DNA of 64,000 bases, from positions 1 through 64,000 of the forward strand of contig JBKHXF010000018.1 of the NCBI GenBank assembly GCA_046566145.1, written 5' to 3'. The stretch's first letter is position 1. Every line of letters starts with the position of its first letter. The notes under the pieces are model-generated. The model did not search any database and was not told the origin of the DNA. It saw only the letters and a program-made list of their open reading frames with translations. Made by a program: the position numbers and the translations under genes. Positions 24,284 through 33,217 of this stretch are shown one piece after another. Source of the DNA: JBKHXF01 sp046566145 (lineage in GTDB: Bacteria; Actinomycetota; Nitriliruptoria; Nitriliruptorales; Nitriliruptoraceae).

Positions 24284-25962
24284 TACGGCGCGTCGTCGAG
24301 CCACACCCGGGTCAGGTCGACCGACCCGAGCGGGCTGACGGTGAGGTCGTTGACCCCCTCGGCGACGACCTGTGCCGAGCGGTAGAACAGCATGGGCGCG
24401 ATCGCGACGTCGTCGAGGATGCGTCGCTCCGCGGCGCGGTACGCCTCGACCCGGGCGGTCGCGTCCATCTCGGCACGGGCCGCCTCGAGCTGCTGGGTGA
24501 CCTCGGCGACGTCGTAGCGGGTCAGGTTGTCCACCCCGACGTTGTCGCCGCTGAACAGCGGCACCAGGTAGCTGCCGGGGCTCGGGTAGTCCGCCTGCCA
24601 CCCGAGACGGAACACCTGCATCACCCCCGCACGCAGGCCCGCGACGTACTCCTGCAGCCCCTGGGAGCGCACGGCCACCTCGACGTCGAGGACCTCTCGC
24701 AGCGACTCGGCCACGATCGCGGCGATGGCCTCGTGCGTCGGACCGTCGTTGTGGACCAGCTCGATGCTCGCGAGCTCGACCCCGTCGGCGCGGACCTCCG
24801 CGGCCAGCGCCGCGGCCTCGTCCGGCGCGAACCGGCAGTGCGCGCACGGCGAGACCTGGCTGCCGGGGATGGGCGGGGGCACGATCGCGTCCGCCGGCGC
24901 TCGCAGGCCCGCCAGCACCTCCGCGGCGATCCGCTCCCGGTCGATCGCGAGCGACACCGCCCGCCGGACCCGGACGTCGTCGAAGGGCGCCTGCTCGAGG
25001 TTGAAGCCGTAGTAGTAGATGGTGGACGTCAGCCCGTCGAGCACACCCGGTCCGGTCGAGCCGTCGGCCCGCCCGAAGCGCGACTCGGCCTCGGCGCGCT
25101 TGCCGGCCGGGACCTCGGCGACCTGCAGCTGTCCCGCCTCGAGGTCCGCGAACTGCGAGGCGGCGCCCGGGTCACCGGCGTAGATGCGGAAGACGACCTC
25201 GTCGAGCAGCACCTCGCCCCACCAGGTGTCGGCGCGCGCGACCCGGATGAACTGACCTCGCTGCCACGCCTCGGCCATCTCGAACGGACCGTTGCCCACC
25301 GGGCTGGTCCCGAAGGCCTCGAGGTCCTCGTCGGCCGCCGGCGGCACGGGGGCCAGCCCGGGGCGGCTGAGGACCGACAGGAACTCCGGGAACGGCTCGT
25401 CCAGGGTGATCCGCAGGGTGCGCTCGTCGACGGCCTCGACGCCGGCGAGCGACGCCCCGTCGGACTGGGCTGCCGCGAAGCCGCGGACCGGCTCGAGCTG
25501 GAAGGCGAGCAGGGAGCGGGGCTCCGCGGTGCCGTCGGCGATCCGGTCGAAGCTGCGCGCGAAGTCGGCGGCCGTCACGGGGGTGCCGTCGTGGAACCGC
25601 CCGTCCTCGCGCAGCGTGAACGTGAAGGTGGTGCCGTCGTCCGACACCTGCCACGACTCCGCCGCGGCGGGGACCGGCTGGAGGTCGTCGTCGAGCGCGA
25701 CGAGCGAGTCGAACAGCGCGTCGACGACGAGCGCGCCGGTCTCGTCGGCCACGAACCGCGGGTCGATCGTGTCGGGGTCGCCCGACAGCCCGTAGCGCAG
25801 CGACCCGCCGGTCCGGTCCGCCGGCGTCGGGCTCTCGACCGGGGCGGCCTCGGTGGCGGTCGGGCTCGGCGTGGGGTCGGTCGCCGGCGCGCGGGAGCAC
25901 CCGGCGAGGAGCACGGCGACGAGGAGCAGCCCGGCGGCGCGGTGACGGGACGGACGGTGCAC
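24283..25962 (-). CDS. ABC transporter substrate-binding lipoprotein (family 5, oligopeptide-type)
   Basis: A 559-residue lipoprotein starting at GTG 25962 with GGGAGGT upstream. Lipobox L-L-A-G-C gives lipidated Cys22, followed by a Pro/Thr/Ser-rich linker. The domain shows G-G-S-L-R-Y-G-L-S-G-D-P-D-T-I-D-P, L-R-E-D-G-R-F-H-D-G-T-P-V-T-A-A-D-F and R-R-A-V-S-L-A-I-D-R, classic for peptide and nickel-binding family 5. An unusual S-P-C-A-H-C occurs around residue 375. It is coupled to a second binding protein directly downstream and lies just after secG. Confidence 0.9.
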   Translation of the reverse strand: MHRPSRHRAAGLLLVAVLLAGCSRAPATDPTPSPTATEAAPVESPTPADRTGGSLRYGLSGDPDTIDPRFVADETGALVVDALFDSLVALDDDLQPVPAAAESWQVSDDGTTFTFTLREDGRFHDGTPVTAADFARSFDRIADGTAEPRSLLAFQLEPVRGFAAAQSDGASLAGVEAVDERTLRITLDEPFPEFLSVLSRPGLAPVPPAADEDLEAFGTSPVGNGPFEMAEAWQRGQFIRVARADTWWGEVLLDEVVFRIYAGDPGAASQFADLEAGQLQVAEVPAGKRAEAESRFGRADGSTGPGVLDGLTSTIYYYGFNLEQAPFDDVRVRRAVSLAIDRERIAAEVLAGLRAPADAIVPPPIPGSQVSPCAHCRFAPDEAAALAAEVRADGVELASIELVHNDGPTHEAIAAIVAESLREVLDVEVAVRSQGLQEYVAGLRAGVMQVFRLGWQADYPSPGSYLVPLFSGDNVGVDNLTRYDVAEVTQQLEAARAEMDATARVEAYRAAERRILDDVAIAPMLFYRSAQVVAEGVNDLTVSPLGSVDLTRVWLDDAP

Positions 25963-26009
25963 GGTGCGACCTCCCGCGGGTGCGGTGGGGGTCGACCCGG
26001 CCGGGCCGG

Positions 26010-26240
26010 TCAGGAACGCAGCCCGAGCGCGATCGTCGTGATCGTGAAGCCGATGGTGGCGACGACGGTCAGCCGGTCGAGGTTCTTCTCCACGACCGCG
26101 GAGCCCTGGAGGGCGCCGACGCCGCCCCCGCCGAACATGTCCGAGAGCCCGCCACCGGTGCCGCGGTGCAGCAGGATGAACAGGACCAGGAACGCCGAGA
26201 AGATGACGTGGAACACGATCAGGGTGATGGTCAAGCCCAC
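26010..26240 (-). CDS. secG: Protein-export membrane protein SecG
   Basis: A 76-residue protein with two transmembrane helices joined by a glycine-rich cytoplasmic loop: L-I-V-F-H-V-I-F-S-A-F-L-V-L-F-I-L-L-H-R, then G-G-G-L-S-D-M-F-G-G-G, and a second helix. This is the SecG signature. It is part of the SecYEG translocon. The start is GTG 26240 with GAGGA ten bases upstream. In many actinobacteria secG follows tpiA directly; here tpiA lies about 9 kb upstream. Confidence 0.93.
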   Translation of the reverse strand: MGLTITLIVFHVIFSAFLVLFILLHRGTGGGLSDMFGGGGVGALQGSAVVEKNLDRLTVVATIGFTITTIALGLRS

Positions 26241-26315
26241 GGCGGGTGGTCCTCGATGCGGGGAAGTGATGGGTCGGACGGACGGCGGCCGAGGGTAGCA
26301 GCCGGCAGCCGCGGG

Positions 26316-27692
26316 TCAGCGAGCCCCGTCGAGGCGCTGGAACCAGAGGACGCGGATGCCCTCGTCGGCGGTGGACACCACCGGTTCCACGCGCCAGCGG
26401 TCGCTGAGGTCGACCCCGGTGCGGACCCGGGGACGCGGCGTCATCCCGAGCGAGTAGGTGACCGGCGGCTCGAGGCAGACGCCCTCCTCGCCGCAGGCGC
26501 GCAGCACCTCGGGACGGACCTCGTCGGCGTCGTCGGGGACGGCCACGGCGCTCGACCCGACGGGGGTCCGGTCGATGCGGGTCCCGCGGTACACGTTGAA
26601 GGCCCGCGCCTCCACCGGCGGCGCGTCGGCGGTGCCCGCGCCGATCGGCTCGGCGGACGCCGTCCACATCACCCCGATGGCGTCACGCTCCCCGTCGGCG
26701 CCGGAGACCAGCGCCGGGAGCTGGGCTGCGGCCGTGACGGCGACGGTGCAGGCGGTGACCACGGCGCCGAGCTCGAGCCCCGAGCGGGTGCGCGTCGGCG
26801 CCGGCCGGTCGTCGCAGAGGCGCTCGACCCGCTCGACGAGGGAGGTCCCCGCCGGCAGCAGGGCGGCGCAGGTGCTGGCCGTGGCCGTCCCCCGTTCGAT
26901 CGCCTTGAGCAGCCCCGAGGCGAGGGCACCGGGCCGACGGGTGCAGGTCACGGCCATGGTGTCGGCCGCGACCTCGCGCTCCCCGTGGAGCTGCCGCAGC
27001 GCCCAGCGTCCCCCGGGCACGAAGAAGAAGACGTCCCGGACGATGCCGCAGGCCAGGGCGAGGAGGTTGTCGCGCCGGCGCACGTGGGCCAGCTCGTGTG
27101 CGAGCACGCCCTCGAGCTCGCGGGCGTCGAGCGCCGCCACCAGGTCGCGGTCGAGCAGCAGCACCGGCCGGCGGATGCCGACGACGCCGGCGCCACCGCG
27201 ACACTCCTCGACCAGGGCGATCTCCGGGACCGGGACACGCATCCGGGAGGCGAGGACGGCCACGCTGGCGCGGATCCGGGCGGGCACCACGGCGCCGGCG
27301 GCGACCGCTCGGGCCGCGGTCCGACCGGTCCGCCGCAGCCGCACGACCCGGACACCGATGCGCGCGAGCGCGATGACGGCCCACGAGCCGAGCAGCAGCG
27401 GGGTCGCGATGGGGGCGAAGGTCAGGTAGCTGTCACGCACGGGGACCGGGAGCGCGTCGACGGCGTCGACCGGCACCCACAGCAGCGGCAGGGAGGTCGG
27501 GTCGGCCGACAGGACGACCACGAGGGCGAGCGCGACGGAGGGGACGAGGGCGGCCAGCGCCCGCACGCGCGGGACCCGCAGGCCCCGCTGCAGCAGCACA
27601 CGGGCGAGCAGCACCGCGGCCACCGACGCGATGACGGCCTTGATGGCCACCGACTCGGTCGGCAGGCTGAGGATCAGCCCGGTATCCCCCAC
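26316..27692 (-). CDS. M56 family (BlaR1/MecR1-like) membrane metalloprotease
   Basis: A 458-residue protein with several N-terminal transmembrane helices and the zinc motif H199-E200-L-A-H203 followed by V-R-R-R-D-N; the downstream E-R-E-V-A-A-D supplies the third ligand. After another membrane helix (about residue 320) the C-terminal 130 residues are extracytoplasmic, contain two Cys and show no penicillin-binding serine motif, so this is not a classical beta-lactam sensor. M56 proteases cleave partner BlaI-type repressors. The upstream blaI-like gene ends five bases before this start, forming an operon. Confidence 0.9.
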   Translation of the reverse strand: MGDTGLILSLPTESVAIKAVIASVAAVLLARVLLQRGLRVPRVRALAALVPSVALALVVVLSADPTSLPLLWVPVDAVDALPVPVRDSYLTFAPIATPLLLGSWAVIALARIGVRVVRLRRTGRTAARAVAAGAVVPARIRASVAVLASRMRVPVPEIALVEECRGGAGVVGIRRPVLLLDRDLVAALDARELEGVLAHELAHVRRRDNLLALACGIVRDVFFFVPGGRWALRQLHGEREVAADTMAVTCTRRPGALASGLLKAIERGTATASTCAALLPAGTSLVERVERLCDDRPAPTRTRSGLELGAVVTACTVAVTAAAQLPALVSGADGERDAIGVMWTASAEPIGAGTADAPPVEARAFNVYRGTRIDRTPVGSSAVAVPDDADEVRPEVLRACGEEGVCLEPPVTYSLGMTPRPRVRTGVDLSDRWRVEPVVSTADEGIRVLWFQRLDGAR

Positions 27693-27697
27693 GGCGC

Positions 27698-28099
27698 TCA
27701 GGCCTCCTCGGCCCGGCGACGCTCGACGGCGTCGCGGAGCGCGTCGAGGTCGAGCCCGTCCCGGTCGTCGACGACCTCGGCGAGGTAGGCGGCGGACGGC
27801 TCGGGGTACCGCTCCAGCAGCCAGCTCAGCACGCTGCCGAGGGTGGAGCGGGCGTAGCTCTCCCGGCTGACGACCGGGCGGTAGCGGTGGGCGAGGCCCG
27901 ACGTGTCACGCACGAGCAGCTGCTTGGCGGCCAGCCGCGTCATGGTGGTCATGACGGTCGTGTAGGCGATCTTGCGGGACACCGCGAGCTGGTCGTGGAC
28001 GTCGCGGACGGTGGCGTCGCCCAGACGCCAGACGACGTCCATGACGTCCTGCTCGAGCGGGCCGAGCAGCGATTCGAGCGGGTCGTTGCGGCGGTTCAC
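27698..28099 (-). CDS. BlaI/MecI/CopY family transcriptional repressor
   Basis: A 133-residue winged-helix repressor: L-G-P-L-E-Q-D-V-M-D-V-V-W-R at the start, then V-R-D-V-H-D-Q-L, K-I-A-Y-T-T-V-M-T-T-M-T-R-L and L-L-V-R-D-T-S-G-L-A-H-R-Y, which is the recognition helix and wing of the BlaI family, with a C-terminal dimerisation helix. GTG 28099 has GAGGAG six bases upstream. It is cotranscribed with the M56 protease and probably represses this pair and unknown targets. I could not find a clear TACA/TGTA-type operator in the 240 bp upstream. Confidence 0.92.
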   Translation of the reverse strand: MNRRNDPLESLLGPLEQDVMDVVWRLGDATVRDVHDQLAVSRKIAYTTVMTTMTRLAAKQLLVRDTSGLAHRYRPVVSRESYARSTLGSVLSWLLERYPEPSAAYLAEVVDDRDGLDLDALRDAVERRRAEEA

Positions 28100-28339
28100 C
28101 GCGGCTCCTCTCCCCGGACGGGGTCCGGTGCGTCGGCACGGGCCCGGGGCGCTGGCCCAGGCGCGACGACGTGGGGTGCATCGTAGGTGCTGGGTCGTGG
28201 GAACGCGGCGAGGCTCGCACGCGGCGCGCACGGGTGGGTGCGGGGGTGCGGGCCCACCGCACCGGGTTCGCCGCCGACCGGGCGCCGGTCGGCACGCCGC
28301 CCCGGCCGGGTGGCCCCGGCCGGCGCTAGCCTCGCCCCG

Positions 28340-28954
28340 ATGGTCCCGCCCCCTCCCCTGCCGCCCGAGCCGGTCACGCTCCACGCGTCCCGCCGCGGCC
28401 TCGTCGCGGCGGCGGCCACGCCCCTGCTGCTCGTGCTGTTCGGCGGTGCCGTGGTGCAGCGGGCCCCGAGCGCGTGGCTCGGCTGGGCGTCGTTGCTGCT
28501 CGGGCTCGGCCTCGGGGTCGTGTCCGCGCTCGACGTCCCGCGCCGGGTGCACCTCCACGCGGACGGTGTCGACCGGGTCTGCCTGCTGCGCACCGAGCAC
28601 CTGCCGTGGCGCGACCTCGTCGCGCTGGAGCGGCAGCGCGGCACGTTCGCCCAGGCCGTCGCGCGGCGGGCCGGCTCCCGCGCGGAGGAGCGGGCGACCG
28701 GTCGGCTCGGCGTCGGAGCCGTCGGCGGCGCCGGGGGCTCGGCCGGACCGACGGGCTTCGGGACCTTCGCCACGGGCGGGCTGGTCGCGAGGGGGCGGGG
28801 CCGGCGCCGATGGCTGCTGACGGACCGCATGGAGGGACAGGGGGAGCACGACCGCGTCGTGCGGCTGCTCGCGGCCCTCGACGTCCCCACCGTGGTCCGC
28901 GCCAACCGGCCGCCGATCGGCACCCCACCGACGCACGGCCGCCGGCGCACCTGA
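28340..28954 (+). CDS. Membrane protein with bacterial PH-like domain
   Basis: A 204-residue protein. The ATG at 28340 begins a proline-rich N-terminus, followed by two hydrophobic helices (about residues 20-65) and a region resembling a bacterial pleckstrin-homology fold: V-H-L-H-A-D-G-V-D-R-V-C-L-L and L-P-W-R-D-L-V-A-L-E-R. A glycine-rich flexible stretch (about residues 125-155) interrupts the domain. The role is unknown. It stands alone on the plus strand between two minus-strand operons. No good ribosome site is visible, so the start is tentative. Confidence 0.65.
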   Translation: MVPPPPLPPEPVTLHASRRGLVAAAATPLLLVLFGGAVVQRAPSAWLGWASLLLGLGLGVVSALDVPRRVHLHADGVDRVCLLRTEHLPWRDLVALERQRGTFAQAVARRAGSRAEERATGRLGVGAVGGAGGSAGPTGFGTFATGGLVARGRGRRRWLLTDRMEGQGEHDRVVRLLAALDVPTVVRANRPPIGTPPTHGRRRT

Positions 28955-28963
28955 GCGTGCCCG

Positions 28964-30064
28964 TCAGGCGGTGGGGCTGTCCGTCTCGGAGCGGGCGACC
29001 CGGACCTCGCGACCGAGCTCCTTGACGCGCTCGACCAGCGTCTCCCCCTCCTCGAGGGCGTAGTGGCAGGCCACCTCGTGTCCCGGGCGCAGACGGCGCA
29101 GCTCGGGGACCTCGGTACGGCAGCGCTCCTGCGCGATCGGGCAGCGCGTGTGGAAGCGGCAGCCGGACGGCGGGTCGGCCGGCGACGGGAGGTCGCCCTC
29201 GAGGATGATGCGCTCACGCGACCGCTCCAGGTCCGGGTCGGCGACCGGGACGGCCGAGAGGAGCGCGTGGCTGTAGGGGTGGGCCGGGCGCTCGTACAGG
29301 TCGTTGGACGGGGCGAGCTCCGCGACCTTGCCGAGGTACATCACCGCGACCCGGTCGGAGATGTGGCGCACCACCGACAGGTCGTGGGCGATGAAGAGGT
29401 AGGTGAGCTCGAACTCGGACTGCAGGTCCTCGAGCAGGTTCAGGACCTGGGCCTGCACGGAGACGTCGAGCGCCGAGACGGGCTCGTCGAGCACGACCAG
29501 GTCGGGGTTGAGCGCGAGCGAGCGGGCGATGCCGATGCGCTGGCGCTGCCCGCCGGAGAACTCGTGCGGGTAGCGGTTGCCGTGCTCCGGCGAGAGGCCG
29601 ACGGCCGCGAGCAGGTCGGCCGCCCGCGTCCGCGCCTCCTTCTTGTCGGTGCCGTGGATGACCAGCGGCTCCGACACGATGTCCTGGACGGGCATGCGCG
29701 GGTTCAGCGAGGCGAAGGGGTCCTGGAACACCATCTGCATGTCGCGGCGGAGCTCGCGCATCCGCGGACCCGAGGCGTCGGTGACCTCCGCGCCGCGGTA
29801 GCGGACCGAGCCCGACGTCGGCTCGACCAGGCGCAGCAGCGTGCGTCCGAAGGTGGTCTTGCCGCAGCCGGACTCCCCCACGATGCCGAGGGTCTCCTGC
29901 GCCTGGACGCTCAGCGAGACACCGTCGACGGCGTGGACCCGGCCGACCTCGCGCCGGAGCAGCCCGGCGCGGATCGGGAAGTGCTTCACGAGGTCGGTGA
30001 CCTCGAGCACGGGCGCCTTGGAGTCCTGCGAGGTGGGGTCGGACGAGGTCTGCGCGCTGCTCAA
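28964..30064 (-). CDS. oppF: Oligopeptide ABC transporter ATP-binding protein (OppF-type)
   Basis: A 366-residue ATPase: Walker A G-E-S-G-C-G-K-T-T, signature F-S-G-G-Q-R-Q-R-I-G, Walker B L-V-V-L-D-E-P-V-S-A-L-D and the OppF/DppF C-terminal Cys-rich region (C-R-F-H-T-R-C-P-I-A then R-C). The start is TTG 30064, with AGGAGGT six bases upstream; it overlaps the oppD stop in TTGA. It powers uptake with OppD. It is the last gene of the oppABCDF-type operon and ends ten bases from the convergent PH-domain gene. Confidence 0.92.
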   Translation of the reverse strand: MSSAQTSSDPTSQDSKAPVLEVTDLVKHFPIRAGLLRREVGRVHAVDGVSLSVQAQETLGIVGESGCGKTTFGRTLLRLVEPTSGSVRYRGAEVTDASGPRMRELRRDMQMVFQDPFASLNPRMPVQDIVSEPLVIHGTDKKEARTRAADLLAAVGLSPEHGNRYPHEFSGGQRQRIGIARSLALNPDLVVLDEPVSALDVSVQAQVLNLLEDLQSEFELTYLFIAHDLSVVRHISDRVAVMYLGKVAELAPSNDLYERPAHPYSHALLSAVPVADPDLERSRERIILEGDLPSPADPPSGCRFHTRCPIAQERCRTEVPELRRLRPGHEVACHYALEEGETLVERVKELGREVRVARSETDSPTA

Positions 30065-31068
30065 GGGGAGACCTCCTGGCCGAGCGCGGGGAGCTGCTCG
30101 GCGAAGTGGCAACGGGTGAGGTGCGCGCCCATCGGGTCGAGCCGACGCAGCTCGGGCTCCTCCGAGCGGCAGCGGGCCTCGGCGTGCGGACAGCGAGGAC
30201 GGAAGGCGCACCCCTCGGGGACGTTGATGGCGGAGGGGGGCGAGCCCGGGATGGGGTCGAGCCGGTCGTGGGTCCGACGGGTGAACGACGGGATGGACGC
30301 CATCAGCCCGCGCGTGTAGGGGTTGCGCGACCCGTAGAACACCGTGCGCGTGTCGCCGGACTCGAACAGCCGCCCGCCGTACATCACCTGGACCCGGTCC
30401 GCGACGCCGGCGACGAGGCCGAGGTCGTGGGTGATGAGCATCATCGCGGCGCCGGTCGCCTCCTGCGCGGTCCGCATGACCTCGAGGACCTGCGCCTGGA
30501 TGGTGACGTCCAGGGCGGTGGTCGGCTCGTCGGCGATGAGCAGCTTCGGCTCGTTGGCGATGGCCATCGCGATCATGGCGCGCTGCCGCATGCCGCCGGA
30601 GAACTCGTGGGGGTAGTTCTCGACGCGGGTGGCCGGGGACGGGATGCCGACGAGGTCGAGCAGCTCCACGGAGCGGGTCCGGGCCGCCTTCCTGCTGACG
30701 TCGGGGTGGTGGATCCGGATGGCCTCGATGAGCTGGTCCCCGACGGTGAACACGGGGTTCAGCGCCGTCATCGGGTCCTGGAAGATCATCGCGACCTCCT
30801 CGCCCTGGATCCGCCGCATGGCGCGGTCGGACAGGCCGAGCAGGTCGGTCCCCTCGAACTCGATGCTCCCGGTCACCTGGGCGTAGCGGGGCAGCAGGCG
30901 CATGGCCGCCATCGCGGTCACCGACTTGCCCGACCCCGACTCCCCCACCACGGCGAGGGTCTCACCGGGGAAGACGTCGAAGGTCACGCCGTTGACGGCC
31001 TTGACGAGGCCGTCGTCGGTGCCGAAGGCGACGGTCAGGTCGCGGACGGAGAGCAGGGGGGAGGCCAC
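30061..31068 (-). CDS. oppD: Oligopeptide ABC transporter ATP-binding protein (OppD-type)
   Basis: A 335-residue ATPase with Walker A G-E-S-G-S-G-K-S-V, signature F-S-G-G-M-R-Q-R-A-M, Walker B L-L-I-A-D-E-P-T-T-A-L-D and the OppD C-terminal motif C-A-F-R-P-R-C-P-H-A. I chose GTG 31068, four bases after the upstream permease stop. The pair with OppF hydrolyses ATP to drive peptide uptake through OppB/OppC. Confidence 0.92.
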   Translation of the reverse strand: MASPLLSVRDLTVAFGTDDGLVKAVNGVTFDVFPGETLAVVGESGSGKSVTAMAAMRLLPRYAQVTGSIEFEGTDLLGLSDRAMRRIQGEEVAMIFQDPMTALNPVFTVGDQLIEAIRIHHPDVSRKAARTRSVELLDLVGIPSPATRVENYPHEFSGGMRQRAMIAMAIANEPKLLIADEPTTALDVTIQAQVLEVMRTAQEATGAAMMLITHDLGLVAGVADRVQVMYGGRLFESGDTRTVFYGSRNPYTRGLMASIPSFTRRTHDRLDPIPGSPPSAINVPEGCAFRPRCPHAEARCRSEEPELRRLDPMGAHLTRCHFAEQLPALGQEVSP

Positions 31069-31072
31069 GGGG

Positions 31073-32038
31073 TCAGCCCTTCCGGCTGGTCGGGTCGAGC
31101 GCGTCGCGCAGACCGTCACCGAGGAAGTTGATGCACAGCGAGATGAGCACCACGAAGCCACCGGGGATCAGCAGCTTGGCGGGCTCCGCGTCGAGCTGCC
31201 CCTTGGCCTCGGCGACGAGGTTGCCCAGCGTCGGCGTCGGAGGCTGCACCCCGAGCGACAGGAACGACAGGGTCGACTCGAGGATGATCGCCGTACCGAT
31301 CAGCAGCGTCGCGTTCACGACGATCGGCCCGAACGTGTTCGGGACGATGTGTCGGAACATGATGCGTGGCGCCCTCGCGCCGGCGGCCTTCGCCGCCAGC
31401 ACGAACTCCTGCTCGCGGTACTGCAGGAACAGGCCCCGCACGACGCGGGCGATGGTCGGCCACAGCAGCAGGGCCAGCAGGAGGGCGATGGTGTTGGGGC
31501 TCGCGCCGTAGCGGACGCCCACGACCAGCAGCACCACGATGGCCGGCACGATGAGGAACAGGTTGATGACCTGGCTGACGATCGCGTCGACGACGCCGCC
31601 GAAGTAGCCGGCGATGGCCCCGATGACCGTCCCGATCAACGTGGTCAGCAGCGCGACGAAGATCGCGATGCGGATCGAGAACCGCCCGCCCATGAACGTC
31701 CGGACCATGAGGTCGCGGCCGATCTTGTCGGTGCCGAACGGGTGGGCGAGGCTCGGGCCGAAGTCCTGGGCCGCGATCACCTCGACGTCAGGGGTCGTCA
31801 TGTCCCACGGGGACAGGACCGGCCCCACCCAGAAGGCGATGACGACCAGCAGCAGCAGGACGGCGGACACGATCGCGATGCGGTGTCGCCGGAAGCGGTC
31901 CCAGGTCTGCCGGCCGAACGAGCGCGACGTGAGGGTGATGCCCTCGCGCTCGTCGACGATCGTGTCGCCCCTGCCGACGTCGTCGGCGACGGGGGTGGAG
32001 CCGAGGTCGGCGAGCGGCGTCCGGGTCTCGTCACTCAT
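31073..32038 (-). CDS. oppC: Oligopeptide ABC transporter permease (OppC-type)
   Basis: A 321-residue permease with a cytoplasmic N-terminal tail of about 50 residues, a first transmembrane helix and five more within the binding-protein-dependent transport domain. H-P-F-G-T-D-K-I-G-R-D near residue 95 and the EAA loop E-F-V-L-A-A-K-A-A-G-A are typical of OppC/DppC. The ATG at 32038 overlaps the oppB end by eight bases (ATGAGTGA), so translation is coupled. Confidence 0.93.
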   Translation of the reverse strand: MSDETRTPLADLGSTPVADDVGRGDTIVDEREGITLTSRSFGRQTWDRFRRHRIAIVSAVLLLLVVIAFWVGPVLSPWDMTTPDVEVIAAQDFGPSLAHPFGTDKIGRDLMVRTFMGGRFSIRIAIFVALLTTLIGTVIGAIAGYFGGVVDAIVSQVINLFLIVPAIVVLLVVGVRYGASPNTIALLLALLLWPTIARVVRGLFLQYREQEFVLAAKAAGARAPRIMFRHIVPNTFGPIVVNATLLIGTAIILESTLSFLSLGVQPPTPTLGNLVAEAKGQLDAEPAKLLIPGGFVVLISLCINFLGDGLRDALDPTSRKG

Positions 32039-32990
32039 AGCGGATCCTCGGGTCGAGCACGCCGTAGAGCAGGTCGGCGATGAGGTTGAAGACGATGACC
32101 AGCAGCGACACGAGGATGACGATGCCCATGGTCAGGTTGAGGTCACCGCCGAAGATCCCGGTGATGAGCAGCGGCCCGAGGCCCGGCCACGAGAAGATCG
32201 TCTCGGTGACCACGGAGCCGCCGAGCAGCGCGGCGAAGTCGAGCGCCCAGATCGTCACGAGCGGGATCATCGCGTTGCGCAGCCCGTGCTTGAGGATGAC
32301 CCGTCGGCGCGGCAGCCCCTTCGCCCGCGCGGTCCGGATGTAGTCCGAGTTGATGACCTCGAGCATGGACGCCCGCATGAAGCGCGACTCGCCCGCGGTG
32401 ATGACGAGCAGCAGCGTGACGATGGGGAGGGTGTGGCTGGAGAGGATCTCCGCCAGCGAGCCCGTGTGCATGCCGGACGAGTAGAAGGGCTTCATCTCGA
32501 ACCAGTTCTGCCACTGGATCGCGAAGACCAGCTGCAGGAGCAGCGCGAACACGAACGTGGGCATCGAGATGCCGAAGAAGCTGAACCCCGTCACGAAGTA
32601 GTCGAGCTTCGAGTACTGCTTGACGGCGGAGTACACGCCCAGGGCGACCGCGGAGATCGCGATGATCACGAACGCCGGGATCGCGAGGCGGACCGTGTTC
32701 CCGAACCGCTCCATGATGAGCGGGAAGACCTCCGCGTTGCCCTGCGACGGCGCCTCCCCCATGTCGCCGGTCGCGGCGCCGATCATCCAGTTGGCGTACC
32801 GAACCGGGACGGGCTGGTCGAGGTCGTAGAGGTCGATGATGCGGTCGAACGCCGCCTGGTCGCAGGTGTTGCAGGTCGCGAGCCTCGCCAGCGGGTTCGA
32901 GACCGTGGCGGTCAGCGTGTAGATGATGAACGTCCCGACGATCAGCAGCGGGATCGTCGTGAGGATGCGACGGACCGTGTACGCGAACAC
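32031..32990 (-). CDS. oppB: Oligopeptide ABC transporter permease (OppB-type)
   Basis: A 319-residue permease with six transmembrane helices. It begins V-F-A-Y-T-V-R-R-I-L-T-T-I-P and has the EAA motif S-D-Y-I-R-T-A-R-A-K-G-L, G-L-R-N-A-M-I-P-L-V and the end L-D-P-R-I-R-Y-E, all typical of OppB/DppB. A periplasmic C-N-T-C pair near residue 40 is unusual. GTG 32990 has GGGAGGG six bases upstream. It is the first gene after the binding protein and a hairpin. Confidence 0.93.
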   Translation of the reverse strand: MFAYTVRRILTTIPLLIVGTFIIYTLTATVSNPLARLATCNTCDQAAFDRIIDLYDLDQPVPVRYANWMIGAATGDMGEAPSQGNAEVFPLIMERFGNTVRLAIPAFVIIAISAVALGVYSAVKQYSKLDYFVTGFSFFGISMPTFVFALLLQLVFAIQWQNWFEMKPFYSSGMHTGSLAEILSSHTLPIVTLLLVITAGESRFMRASMLEVINSDYIRTARAKGLPRRRVILKHGLRNAMIPLVTIWALDFAALLGGSVVTETIFSWPGLGPLLITGIFGGDLNLTMGIVILVSLLVIVFNLIADLLYGVLDPRIRYE

Positions 32991-33164
32991 GGTGTCCCTC
33001 CCGGTCGGCGTGTGGGGGAAGCGGACGGGAAGCCGGAGTCTAGCGACGAGGGGGTGCCCGGCCCGGGGTACGGGACCCGTGTGCGATGCAAGGACACGCG
33101 CGGCGCGCCATCTGCCCGTCGGGTAGGCGACGGTACGTCGCCTGCCCCGGGGTCGGGTCCCCGG

Positions 33165-33208
33165 CACGACCCGGGGGTCGGCCTCGCGGCCGACCCCCGG
33201 GCGTCGTG
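33165..33208 (-). terminator. Strong hairpin between binding protein gene and oppB
   Basis: A 13-bp perfect stem (33171-33183 with 33188-33200, left arm CCGGGGGTCGGCC) with a four-base loop is extended by CACGAC/GTCGTG (33165-33170 with 33203-33208) after a two-base bulge. It follows the substrate-binding protein stop at 33218 by ten bases on the minus strand. It could terminate part of the transcription or protect the mRNA of the highly expressed binding protein. Confidence 0.75.
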
Positions 33209-33217
33209 CAGGTGCGG

